From the NCBI GenBank assembly GCA_902774165.1, contig CACYHJ010000038.1, positions 1 through 11,781 of the forward strand: DNA of 11,781 nucleotides, given 5' to 3'. Under the pieces are notes generated by a model, which made no database searches, had not been told where the DNA came from, and saw only the letters and a program-made list of their open reading frames with translations. A program made the translations under genes and the position numbers. Below are positions 1 to 7,933 of this stretch, in pieces. This stretch comes from Oscillospiraceae bacterium. GTDB taxonomy: Bacteria; Bacillota; Clostridia; Oscillospirales; Acutalibacteraceae. Position 1 is the first letter of the stretch; every line of letters begins with the position of its first letter.

Positions 1-9
1 TTTTCATGC

Positions 10-30
10 GGAACGCCGAGGCGTCGTTCC
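10..30. repeat. short inverted repeat in gene-free left edge
   Basis: GGAACG at 10-15 is matched by its reverse complement CGTTCC at 25-30, with a GC-rich centre that can pair alternatively (ACGCC at 13-17 with GGCGT at 20-24). The rest of 1-89 holds no convincing gene; another weak inverted pair is GCCCCG 44-49 / CGGGGC 79-84. It resembles dispersed palindromic intergenic sequence seen in GC-rich gut clostridia, but that is recollection and not shown by this window alone. Confidence 0.4.
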
Positions 31-89
31 CTACGACATTTTCGCCCCGCCCACGTAACAATTCTGACGATTGATGTTCGGGGCAGGCA

Positions 90-117
90 CGATTGCCGAA
101 TGCCGATTGACGATTGC
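90..117. repeat. heptad tandem array, four CGATTGC-type units
   Basis: Four consecutive 7-bp units read CGATTGC (90-96), CGAATGC (97-103), CGATTGA (104-110) and CGATTGC (111-117); a further CGATTG lies out of phase at 68-73. The array lies about 32 bp beyond the stop codon of the minus-strand reductase gene. It is the shortest and most degenerate of three period-7 arrays in the window. Confidence 0.7.
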
Positions 118-120
118 CGG

Positions 121-163
121 TAAATTCTGATTTATCGCGCAGCGATAAATCAGAATTTATCGC
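121..163. repeat. nested perfect palindromes containing a stop codon
   Basis: Bases 121-138 and 142-159 form an 18-bp perfect inverted repeat with a 3-base loop. A second perfect 9-bp inverted repeat (142-150 with 155-163, loop 151-154) shares the middle arm, so the two hairpins exclude each other. The reductase stop codon (complement of 150-152) and its last codons lie inside. Read on the minus strand the stem is followed by TTTACC rather than a long U tract, so it is not a textbook terminator, though it could stop transcription or protect the 3' end of the mRNA. Confidence 0.75.
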
Positions 164-2225
164 ACACCGTCCGAAACGCATCCTGCACGGCGGCGCCGAT
201 GGCGCCGCCTTTTTTTGCGTCGCCCACGGCGACGGCGTCAACGCCGCGCTTCGATAATTCGGCGACAAGGGCGTTTTCGGGCCGTACGCCCATCGCCAGG
301 ACCACGCAGTCAACGGGAAGAAAGCTTCTGCGCTTCGTTTTGCCGTCGATCACGGTGATATGGTCCTGCGCGATGGCGGAAAGCGCGGTATTCGTCAGAA
401 ATTCCGTGCCGTAAGGCCTGATGCGGGAGAGGGAATCGTCCACGAACTGGAACCAGGCGCCGGGGGCGACGGTCTTCGCCATCTCGATCACGGTGACCTC
501 GTTGCCCGCCTCGTTCAGAGCCTCCGTGGTTTCAAGGCCCGTCAGGCCGCTGCCGATCACGGCGACTTTTTTGTCTTTCAGCGTCACCTCGCCGTTCAGG
601 AGCTGCGGCGCTGTGTATACGTTTTCCATCGCAATGCCTGGGATCGAACGGGGCCGCACCGGGGTTCCGCCCGCGGCGATCACCACCGCGGCGGGCTTCC
701 TTGCGGCGATCCCGTCCGCCGTGGCGGCTTTGCCGTATTCAAAGGCCACGCCCAGCCCTTCGGCTTCTCTCGTCAGATCCTCAACGCACCAGTGCAGCTT
801 TGCCTTATGCGGTCCCGCGGCGGCGGTATTCACCTGCCCGCCGGGGACGTTTTCTTTTTCAAGCACCGTGACCTTCCAGCCGCGGCGGGCGAGGGTGATG
901 GCGGCGGAAAGACCCGCGGGACCCGCGCCGACCACGACGGCGGGCCTGCCCTTGCCCGCATCCGGCATGGCGGCGTATGCTTTTTCCATCCCCACCGCCG
1001 GGTTCAGGGCGCACTCGCCGGGCTTGCCCACCATGGCGTTGGCGATAAACGAGCGGATGCAGTGCAGACAGCCGATGCAGCGGCGGATCTCCTCCGGGCG
1101 GCCCTCCTGCGCTTTTTTCGCCCACTCCGGGTCGCAGATGAAATTCCGCGCCGAGCCGACAAAATCCTGATACCCCTCCTGAAGCTGCCGTTCCGCCTGT
1201 TCGGGGGAGCGGATGAAATTCGCCGCGATCACGGGGATGTTCACGACGTTTTTGATTTCTTTTGCGAGATACGCCCGCCAGCCCGGCTCGAAGGAGGTGG
1301 GCTCCAGCCAGTAGTTATACGCGTCGTAGCAGGCGCAGGATACGTCGATGGCGTCCACGCCCAGCGCTTCCAGCCGCTGCGCGATCTTTTTTCCTGTTTC
1401 GAGACCGTAGCCCTTGCCGGGCTTGCCGATCCGGTCGTACATCTCGTCGGCGGTGAGCCGCACGATCAGGGGAAAATCCCGCCCGCATTTTTCGCGGATG
1501 CCGAGAATGATCTCTTCAAGGAATCTCAGCCGGTTCTCGAAGCTGCCGCCGTATTCGTCGGTCCTTTTATTTGTGTTGGGGCTCAGGAACTGCTGGATGA
1601 TATAACCGTGGGTGCCGTGCAGCTCCACCGCGTCCGCGTCCGCCGCTTTGCAGCGTACGGCGGCGGCGATGAAATCGTTGATCAGGTTTTTGACCTCGCG
1701 CCGCGACATGGCGTGAACGCGCGTCGCCCCATGCTCGCTCAGCTCGCATTTTGAGGGCGCCTGCACCGACTGGCAGAGCTTTTTCTGCTCCATCGCCATC
1801 AGCGCGGGGGTGGCCTTGAACATCAGATCCAGAACGCCGGGCGCCTTTTTGATCACCGGCAGCACCAGCGGCAGACTGTTGACCGCGCTGGCGTAGCCCT
1901 GCCGCCCCGGGTGGTGGAGCTGGATGCAGAGAAGCGCGCCGTGCCGGTGGATCCGCGCCGCCATTTCCCGCATGGGCGCGATCTGCCAGTCGTGCGCCAT
2001 GGAAAGCTGGGTGAAGGTGGAGGTCGCGCCCATGTCGTTGACCCGGCAGATGCCCGGGATGATCAGACCGACGCCTCCCGCGGCGCGGGCTTCGTAGTAG
2101 TCCATCATCCGCTCGGTGGGCGTTCCGTCCGGCTGGCCGAGACTGAATTCCGCCGCGTTCATCACAACGCGGTTCTTTACCGTCATGGTCCCGATGTTCA
2201 TCGGGGAAAACATCATATCAAACAT
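150..2225 (-). CDS. FAD/FMN/Fe-S ene-reductase (2,4-dienoyl-CoA / 2-enoate reductase-like)
   Basis: This 691-residue protein has the three-part build of FadH, BaiCD/BaiH and 2-enoate reductases. Residues 1-370 are an old-yellow-enzyme FMN barrel with the signature HGTHGYIIQQFLSP (203-216) and YGGSFENR (225-232). Cys383, 386, 389 and 405 form a [4Fe-4S] site, and an FAD/NAD(P) part follows with GAGPAG at 433-438 and GSGLTG at 558-563. Such enzymes reduce C=C bonds next to a carbonyl or CoA thioester, passing electrons from NAD(P)H through FAD and Fe-S to FMN in the cytoplasm. Length fits the family (about 640-690). The start is set by GGAG at 2234-2237, 8 bases upstream. It lies 42 bp after the dehydrogenase gene, so the two are probably co-transcribed. 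Fe-S spacing (C-x2-C-x2-C-x15-C) differs from the E. coli FadH pattern. The C-terminus lies inside a palindrome. The substrate cannot be told from sequence. Confidence 0.9.
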   Translation of the reverse strand: MFDMMFSPMNIGTMTVKNRVVMNAAEFSLGQPDGTPTERMMDYYEARAAGGVGLIIPGICRVNDMGATSTFTQLSMAHDWQIAPMREMAARIHRHGALLCIQLHHPGRQGYASAVNSLPLVLPVIKKAPGVLDLMFKATPALMAMEQKKLCQSVQAPSKCELSEHGATRVHAMSRREVKNLINDFIAAAVRCKAADADAVELHGTHGYIIQQFLSPNTNKRTDEYGGSFENRLRFLEEIILGIREKCGRDFPLIVRLTADEMYDRIGKPGKGYGLETGKKIAQRLEALGVDAIDVSCACYDAYNYWLEPTSFEPGWRAYLAKEIKNVVNIPVIAANFIRSPEQAERQLQEGYQDFVGSARNFICDPEWAKKAQEGRPEEIRRCIGCLHCIRSFIANAMVGKPGECALNPAVGMEKAYAAMPDAGKGRPAVVVGAGPAGLSAAITLARRGWKVTVLEKENVPGGQVNTAAAGPHKAKLHWCVEDLTREAEGLGVAFEYGKAATADGIAARKPAAVVIAAGGTPVRPRSIPGIAMENVYTAPQLLNGEVTLKDKKVAVIGSGLTGLETTEALNEAGNEVTVIEMAKTVAPGAWFQFVDDSLSRIRPYGTEFLTNTALSAIAQDHITVIDGKTKRRSFLPVDCVVLAMGVRPENALVAELSKRGVDAVAVGDAKKGGAIGAAVQDAFRTVCDKF

Positions 2226-2267
2226 TTCTATTTCTCCAAATTCCGGACCGGATATGTCCGGATCCGC

Positions 2268-3062
2268 TTATTTCTGTAACTCGTCCAGTTTTTTTACAAA
2301 ACGCTTCAGTTTCGCGTTTTCAAGCCCCCAGTAGACCGTGCGCACCGGCGGGCAGACGCCCATCAGCACTTTCGCGACGGCGAACAGGGCGCAGGGGGAG
2401 ACGGATTTTTTGCCGCTCTCGATGCCCGCCACCATCTTTCTCGCCACCACGTCCGGCTGCTGCACCGGGAAGGGCTTTTCAAAAGATACCGGATTCGCCA
2501 CGCGGAAGAAATTCGTGTCCGTCGCCACCGGGTAAAGGCAGGTCAGCTGCAGGTTCTTCGGCTTCTCGAGGCGGATCGCCTGCTGGAAGCCCTGCAGGCC
2601 GAACTTGCTGGCGCTGTAAAGGGCGTAGCCGGGCATCGCCATCTGCCCGATGGCGCTGATGGTGTAGGCGAGAACGCCGTCCCGCCCGTCGAGATGGTGC
2701 AGATACTTCGCGTAAGTATAAATAGGGGAGAGGGTGTTGGCGTCGAAGATCGCCTTGACCCGGTCCCAGTCCTCATAATCGAATTTTTCGTAATAGGGGA
2801 AGCCGGCGTTGGCGTAGAAAATGTCGATCTTCGCGCCGCCGAAGACCTCGTCCGCCTTCGCAAACACTGCGTCCACGCCCTCTGCTGAGGAAATGTCCGC
2901 ATTGAAGGGGATCACGTTGTCGGCGTAGGTCGCCAGAAGCTGCTCCGCGTGGCGGGAAACGGCGAGAATTTTGTTTGAGCCGTCCTTCGCGATCAGCTTC
3001 AGCACCTCGAAGCCGATGCCGCTGGACGCGCCGGTGAGCACGATGTTTTTGTTCTGTATCAT
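2268..3062 (-). CDS. SDR-family NAD(P)-dependent oxidoreductase
   Basis: This is a 264-residue classical short-chain dehydrogenase. The cofactor motif TGASSGIG is at residues 10-17, the NAG motif at 85-87, and the catalytic Ser136, Tyr149 and Lys153 (YSASK) have the usual Ser-Tyr spacing of 13. Members oxidise alcohols or reduce ketones with NAD(P)(H) in the cytoplasm. The C-terminal 60 residues (about 205-264) are basic and contain a hydrophobic stretch near CALFAVAKVLMGV, which could lie against a membrane or substrate; this is inference. The ATG has an AAAGGA site at 3071-3076, 8 bases upstream. The gene is followed 42 bp later by the ene-reductase, so the pair may act in sequence on one carbonyl/enone substrate. 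The substrate is unknown. An intrinsic terminator lies just upstream, so its promoter is not obvious. Confidence 0.88.
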   Translation of the reverse strand: MIQNKNIVLTGASSGIGFEVLKLIAKDGSNKILAVSRHAEQLLATYADNVIPFNADISSAEGVDAVFAKADEVFGGAKIDIFYANAGFPYYEKFDYEDWDRVKAIFDANTLSPIYTYAKYLHHLDGRDGVLAYTISAIGQMAMPGYALYSASKFGLQGFQQAIRLEKPKNLQLTCLYPVATDTNFFRVANPVSFEKPFPVQQPDVVARKMVAGIESGKKSVSPCALFAVAKVLMGVCPPVRTVYWGLENAKLKRFVKKLDELQK

Positions 3063-3080
3063 AAAATGTTTCCTTTCTTT

Positions 3081-3113
3081 GAAAAATGCCGGTACCGAGT
3101 GGACGATACCGGC
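3081..3113 (-). terminator. intrinsic terminator downstream of hppA
   Basis: A 7-bp GC-rich stem (3088-3094 with 3107-3113, arms GCCGGTA/TACCGGC) has a 12-base loop. On the minus strand it is followed at once by ATTTTTC (3087-3081). It would end hppA transcripts. Only four bases separate its end from the SD of the dehydrogenase gene, so it could also act as a leader attenuator for that gene. Confidence 0.7.
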
Positions 3114-3138
3114 GCTTATTTTCAGTGTGTATTGAGGG

Positions 3139-3161
3139 GTGAAATGATTTTAACATTTCAC
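3139..3161. repeat. 8-bp inverted repeat abutting the heptad array
   Basis: GTGAAATG (3139-3146) pairs perfectly with CATTTCAC (3154-3161) across a 7-base AT loop. The right arm is the first unit and a half of the ACATTTC array, so the left arm is an inverted copy of the array unit. No T tract follows on either strand, so a terminator role is not supported. Confidence 0.6.
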
Positions 3162-3193
3162 ATTTCACATTTCACATCTCACATTTCTCATTT

Positions 3194-3194
<1 letters not shown>
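3153..3194. repeat. heptad tandem array, six ACATTTC-type units
   Basis: Units are ACATTTC at 3153, 3160, 3167 and 3181, ACATCTC at 3174 and TCATTTT at 3188, all in exact 7-bp register. The last unit touches the hppA stop codon (complement of 3194-3196), so the array begins at the point where hppA translation ends. The whole hppA-dehydrogenase gap (3063-3193) is taken up by this array, its inverted copy, the terminator and the SD; I see no convincing promoter. Confidence 0.8.
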
Positions 3195-5200
<2,006 letters not shown>

Positions 5201-5212
5201 TGAAAAGACCAT

Positions 5213-5218
5213 CTCCTT
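5213..5218 (-). promoter_or_regulatory. hppA: hppA ribosome binding site AAGGAG
   Basis: AAGGAG on the minus strand touches the upstream ATG (5210-5212) with no spacer, but lies 12 bases from the ATG at 5198-5200. This decides the start in favour of 5200. The core CAAGGA is complementary to the loop of the hairpin at 5236-5256. Confidence 0.7.
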
Positions 5219-5235
5219 GTTTTACGTTGTATCAC

Positions 5236-5256
5236 CATGGGATCAAGGAACCCATG
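5236..5256 (-). promoter_or_regulatory. leader hairpin with loop complementary to hppA SD
   Basis: In the hppA 5' leader a 6-bp stem (5236-5241 with 5251-5256, CATGGG/CCCATG) closes a 9-base loop. On the transcript the loop contains UCCUUG, a perfect 6-base complement of CAAGGA in the SD about 25 bases downstream. This would allow an H-type pseudoknot that hides the SD. The geometry is seen; regulation is inferred. Confidence 0.4.
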
Positions 5257-5276
5257 TCCAACATATTTATTCTTAT

Positions 5277-5305
5277 ATCATAGCGCATATTTATAAAAAT
5301 TTCAA
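5277..5305 (-). promoter_or_regulatory. sigma-A promoter for hppA
   Basis: On the minus strand the -35 TTGAAA (5305-5300) and -10 TATGAT (5282-5277) are separated by exactly 17 bases. The predicted transcript start is near 5270, giving a leader of about 70 bases. Confidence 0.75.
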
Positions 5306-5359
5306 CAGAATTTCGCAAAATAGTCGGCGATATTGTTGTATTTTTAATAAATTTATCCC

Positions 5360-5388
5360 TTGTAAAACCGCGGCTTTCATTGTATAAT
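5360..5388 (+). promoter_or_regulatory. sigma-A promoter for the mre operon
   Basis: The -35 TTGTAA (5360-5365) and a perfect -10 TATAAT (5383-5388) have a 17-base spacer. AT-rich DNA just upstream (5333-5359, including the palindrome ATAAATTTAT) could serve as an UP element. The predicted start is near 5395, leaving about 45 bases of leader before mreB. It is back to back with the hppA promoter, with about 55 bp between the -35 boxes. Confidence 0.8.
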
Positions 5389-5439
5389 AATTACATCATA
5401 CTCGGATTATACTCAAAATCGGCCTCAAGAGGGATTTTT

Positions 5440-6438
5440 ATGTTATTTGCACAGGATATCTGCATCGATCCCGGCACCTCCAACACACGGGTTTTCGTGA
5501 AGGGCAAGGGGATCGTGATCAACGAACCGTCCGTTGTGGCGGTGGATACCGCCGGCGGCGGCAGTGTGGAAGCCGTCGGCAATGAAGCGAAGGAAATGAT
5601 CGGCAGAACGCCCGGTTCCATCACGGCGGTCAGCCCGATCAAGGGCGGCGTGATCGCCGATTACGACGTGACGGCCGCCATGCTGCGCCGTCTGATGAAA
5701 AAGGCGACCAACAACGCGATTTTTACCCGGATCCGCGCCATGATCTGCATTTCCTCCGGCACTACGGACGTGGAGCGCCGCGCGGTGCATCTTGCGGCCC
5801 GGGACGCCGGCGCCAGCTACGTCAGCCTGATCCAGTCGCCCATGGCGGCGGCGATCGGCGCGGGGCTGTCGGTCAACCGCGCCAAGGGCTGCATGGTCGT
5901 CGATCTGGGCGGCGGCTGCACCGAGGTCGCCGTGCTGGCGCTGGGAGACGTGGTCTCCTCAAGCGCGATCCGTCTGGGTTCCAAGGATATGGACGAGGCG
6001 ATCATTGAGTTCGTTCGGCAGCGGGACAATCTGCTGATCGGCGAGCGCACCGCGGAAAACGTGAAGATCAAAATCGGATCCGCCGCGCTTTACGAGGGCG
6101 AGAGCGCCCTGAGCGTCAGCGGCAGACGCCTTGCGGACGGGCTGCCCGGCAGCGCGGAGATCTCCAGCGCGGACGTGCGGGAGGCGCTGGACGAGCCGCT
6201 GAAAAAAATCGTCGGCCTGATCCGCTCCACGGTGGAAAAAACGCCGCCGGAGCTGGTGGGGGATATTCTTGATTCCGGCATCGTGCTGACGGGCGGCGGC
6301 GCTCAGCTGCGCCAGCTGCCGAAGCTGATCCGGCAGGAGGTCAAGATCCCCGTACGGGTTGCGGAAAACGCGCAGAACTGCGCGATCCGCGGCGCGGGAA
6401 AATGCCTGACCAACAAAGTGCCCAACGAAAACGCGTAA
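5440..6438 (+). CDS. mreB: MreB-family actin homologue with altered ATPase site
   Basis: MreB forms membrane-bound filaments on ATP that organise lateral-wall synthesis. This 332-residue protein has the actin fold marks: phosphate-1 loop DPGTSNT (10-16), phosphate-2 loop DLGGGCTE (155-162), GERTAENVK (201-209) and adenosine loop TGGGA (284-288). IAIF-type hydrophobic residues near 94-95 sit where the membrane-insertion loop is expected. The start at 5440 is set by AGAGGG (5428-5433); an in-frame ATG at 5380 lies at the -10 element and is rejected. Two residues are odd: the usual EEP before MAAAIG is QSP, putting Ser133 where the catalytic Glu (Caulobacter E140) sits, and Cys160 replaces the Thr (Caulobacter T167). 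DP replaces the usual DL in loop 1. Family membership is sure, normal ATP hydrolysis is not. First gene of the operon, 13 bp before mreC. Confidence 0.93.
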   Translation: MLFAQDICIDPGTSNTRVFVKGKGIVINEPSVVAVDTAGGGSVEAVGNEAKEMIGRTPGSITAVSPIKGGVIADYDVTAAMLRRLMKKATNNAIFTRIRAMICISSGTTDVERRAVHLAARDAGASYVSLIQSPMAAAIGAGLSVNRAKGCMVVDLGGGCTEVAVLALGDVVSSSAIRLGSKDMDEAIIEFVRQRDNLLIGERTAENVKIKIGSAALYEGESALSVSGRRLADGLPGSAEISSADVREALDEPLKKIVGLIRSTVEKTPPELVGDILDSGIVLTGGGAQLRQLPKLIRQEVKIPVRVAENAQNCAIRGAGKCLTNKVPNENA

Positions 6439-6451
6439 GAGGTGCCTTTAA

Positions 6452-7294
6452 GTGAGAAAGTTTCTGAAGTCTTCGGCGTTCAGAATCGCCGCCGTTCTGT
6501 TGTGCGCGGCGCTTCTCGGCTGCGTCGCCGCCTCGTCGACGCTCGGGGGCGCGACGCCGCTTTCCCGCGCGGTGGACTTTGTCTTCACGCCGCTGGAAAA
6601 GCTCTCCGCAGCGATCTCGAAAAACCTTTCCGATATGAACGCCGCGTTCACTTCATCCCGGTATTATCAGGAAAAAATGCGCGAGATGCAGGATACCATC
6701 GACGAGCTGCGCTCCCAGATGGTGGATTATGAGCAGACCGCGCAGAAGCTGGCGGATTATGAGGCGGTGCTGGGACTCAAGGAGTCCAACGCCGATTATG
6801 TGTTTGCCGCCGGGAGCGTGATCTCCCGGGATTCCTCCGACGGATATTATTCCTTTGTGCTGGACTGCGGCGCGAAGGACGGCGTCGCGCTGAACGACCC
6901 GGTAGTTTCCGGGCAGTACCTTGTCGGCGTCGTCAAGGAGGTGCGGGACACCAGCTGTGTGGCGCGCACCTTCCTCTCTCCGGAGATCAACGTCAGCGCC
7001 TACGAGGTCCGCAGCCGCGAGGAGGGCTTCATCTCCGGCACGGCAGCCCTGAGCAGACGCGGCGAATGCAGCTTCTCCGGCCTTGAGAAGGGCACGTCTG
7101 TGGCAAAGGGCGGCATCGTCTGCACCTCCGGCATCGGCGGGCTCTACCCGCGGGATCTGATCATCGGCACGGTGACGGAAGTGCTTGACGAAGCGGAAAA
7201 CGCCTCCGCATACGCCGTGGTCGTCCCCGGCGTGAATGTGAGCGAGCTTGTGACCGCCTTTGTTCTGACGGATTTCGCCGGCAAGGGCGAGTAA
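6452..7294 (+). CDS. mreC: rod shape-determining protein MreC
   Basis: MreC is a bitopic scaffold that links MreB/MreD to PBP2 and activates it outside the membrane. The 280-residue product has one N-terminal membrane helix (about 8-30), a coiled coil rich in Glu, Met and Gln (about 66-110), then the extracellular beta-barrel region with SSDGYYSFVLDCGAKDG (about 127-143), where family members carry a similar glycine-rich block, and VSGQYLVGVV. The start is GTG at 6452 with AAGAGGTG (6437-6444) 7 bases upstream, overlapping the mreB stop; no ATG is placed as well. Spacing of 13 bp from mreB shows an operon. A heptad repeat array follows directly after the stop. Confidence 0.93.
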   Translation: MRKFLKSSAFRIAAVLLCAALLGCVAASSTLGGATPLSRAVDFVFTPLEKLSAAISKNLSDMNAAFTSSRYYQEKMREMQDTIDELRSQMVDYEQTAQKLADYEAVLGLKESNADYVFAAGSVISRDSSDGYYSFVLDCGAKDGVALNDPVVSGQYLVGVVKEVRDTSCVARTFLSPEINVSAYEVRSREEGFISGTAALSRRGECSFSGLEKGTSVAKGGIVCTSGIGGLYPRDLIIGTVTEVLDEAENASAYAVVVPGVNVSELVTAFVLTDFAGKGE

Positions 7295-7303
7295 AATAAA
7301 CCT

Positions 7304-7387
7304 AACACTGTTCACTGTCCACTGTTCACTGTCCACTGTTCACTGTCCACTATTCACTGTCCACTGTCCACTGTCCACTGTCCGCTG
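7304..7387. repeat. heptad tandem array, twelve T(T/C)CACTG units
   Basis: Twelve 7-bp units in exact register fill 84 bp. The first is AACACTG (7304), then TTCACTG and TCCACTG alternate from 7311 to 7345, followed by TCCACTA (7346), TTCACTG (7353), three TCCACTG (7360-7380) and TCCGCTG (7381). The array starts 9 bp after the mreC stop and ends at the mreD SD. It contains no CAGTG, so it cannot fold on itself. It is the only long gap inside an otherwise tightly packed operon. Confidence 0.9.
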
Positions 7388-7395
7388 AAAGGAGG
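7388..7395 (+). promoter_or_regulatory. mreD: mreD ribosome binding site AAAGGAGG
   Basis: A near-perfect SD directly follows the heptad array. It is 7 bases from the TTG at 7403, 4 from the TTG at 7400 and 19 from the first ATG (7415). It therefore points to a TTG start, most likely at 7403. Confidence 0.75.
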
Positions 7396-7402
7396 GGGCT
7401 TG

Positions 7403-7933
7403 TTGCCGAAAAAAATGCTTTGGCCGCGGCTGTTCGCGGCGCTTGTGCTCGTCGTGACGGCGCTGCTGCGGTGCAACCCCTATCTTCCCTCCGGCGGACG
7501 GTCCCTGCTGCTCGTGCCGGCGGTCGTGTGCCTTGCCGTGTTTGAGGACACGGTTCCCGCGCTGCTGTTCGCGCTGCTTGCCGGGGCGATGTGGGACGTG
7601 ACGAGCGTCGGCAGAGACGGCGTGTTCACGCTGTTCTGCGCCGTCGCCGCGGCGGCCGTTTCTCTTGTGGTGCGACTGTATTTTCGCCGCAAGACGTTTT
7701 CCGCGCTGCTTCTGTGCGCTGTCGCGCTTGCGGCAGCGGTTGCCGTATCCGTCGCCGCTGCGGACGGGTCCGGCGCGGACAAAGTCCATCTGCTTTTTTC
7801 CGTCGCACTTCCGTCCGCGGCAGTCGCGGAGCTCCTGTCCGTCGGATATTACTGTCTGTTCAAAAAAATATACCGGAATTCTGTATTCAATAAAAAGCTC
7901 CGTTCGGAATTCGGAGCGTCGGAAGCAAAATGA
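7403..7933 (+). CDS. mreD: rod shape-determining membrane protein MreD
   Basis: MreD is the polytopic membrane partner of MreC in the elongasome. The 176-residue product is very hydrophobic with about five predicted membrane spans (roughly 8-24, 31-47, 50-62, 71-88, 95-115 and a span near 127-147), and a basic C-terminal tail (KKIYRNSVFNKKLR). Sequence conservation in this family is weak; the call rests on hydropathy, length (usual 160-180) and its place between mreC and mrdA. It starts at TTG (7403, or 7400) after a strong SD. Its TGA overlaps the mrdA ATG (ATGA at 7930-7933), which implies translational coupling. An antisense reading frame crosses it but has no family signature. Confidence 0.85.
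   Translation: MPKKMLWPRLFAALVLVVTALLRCNPYLPSGGRSLLLVPAVVCLAVFEDTVPALLFALLAGAMWDVTSVGRDGVFTLFCAVAAAAVSLVVRLYFRRKTFSALLLCAVALAAAVAVSVAAADGSGADKVHLLFSVALPSAAVAELLSVGYYCLFKKIYRNSVFNKKLRSEFGASEAK

Noticed and set aside
360..1754. 464-codon open frame on the plus strand opposite the ene-reductase
   Set aside because: It is a shadow of a GC-rich gene: composition is rich in His, Arg, Gly and Asp, no family motif is visible, and the opposite strand has a clear enzyme with an SD.
5380..5439. Longer N-terminus for MreB from the ATG at 5380
   Set aside because: This ATG overlaps the -10 region and would precede the predicted transcript start; the ATG at 5440 has a well-spaced SD and gives the normal MreB N-terminus.
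6512..6523. Lipobox-like LLGC in the MreC membrane segment
   Set aside because: Leu at the position two before Cys is a poor lipobox residue, and MreC is a bitopic protein anchored by this helix rather than a lipoprotein.
7304..7387. CRISPR-like array between mreC and mreD
   Set aside because: The units are 7 bp and directly contiguous with no spacers, so it is a simple tandem repeat.
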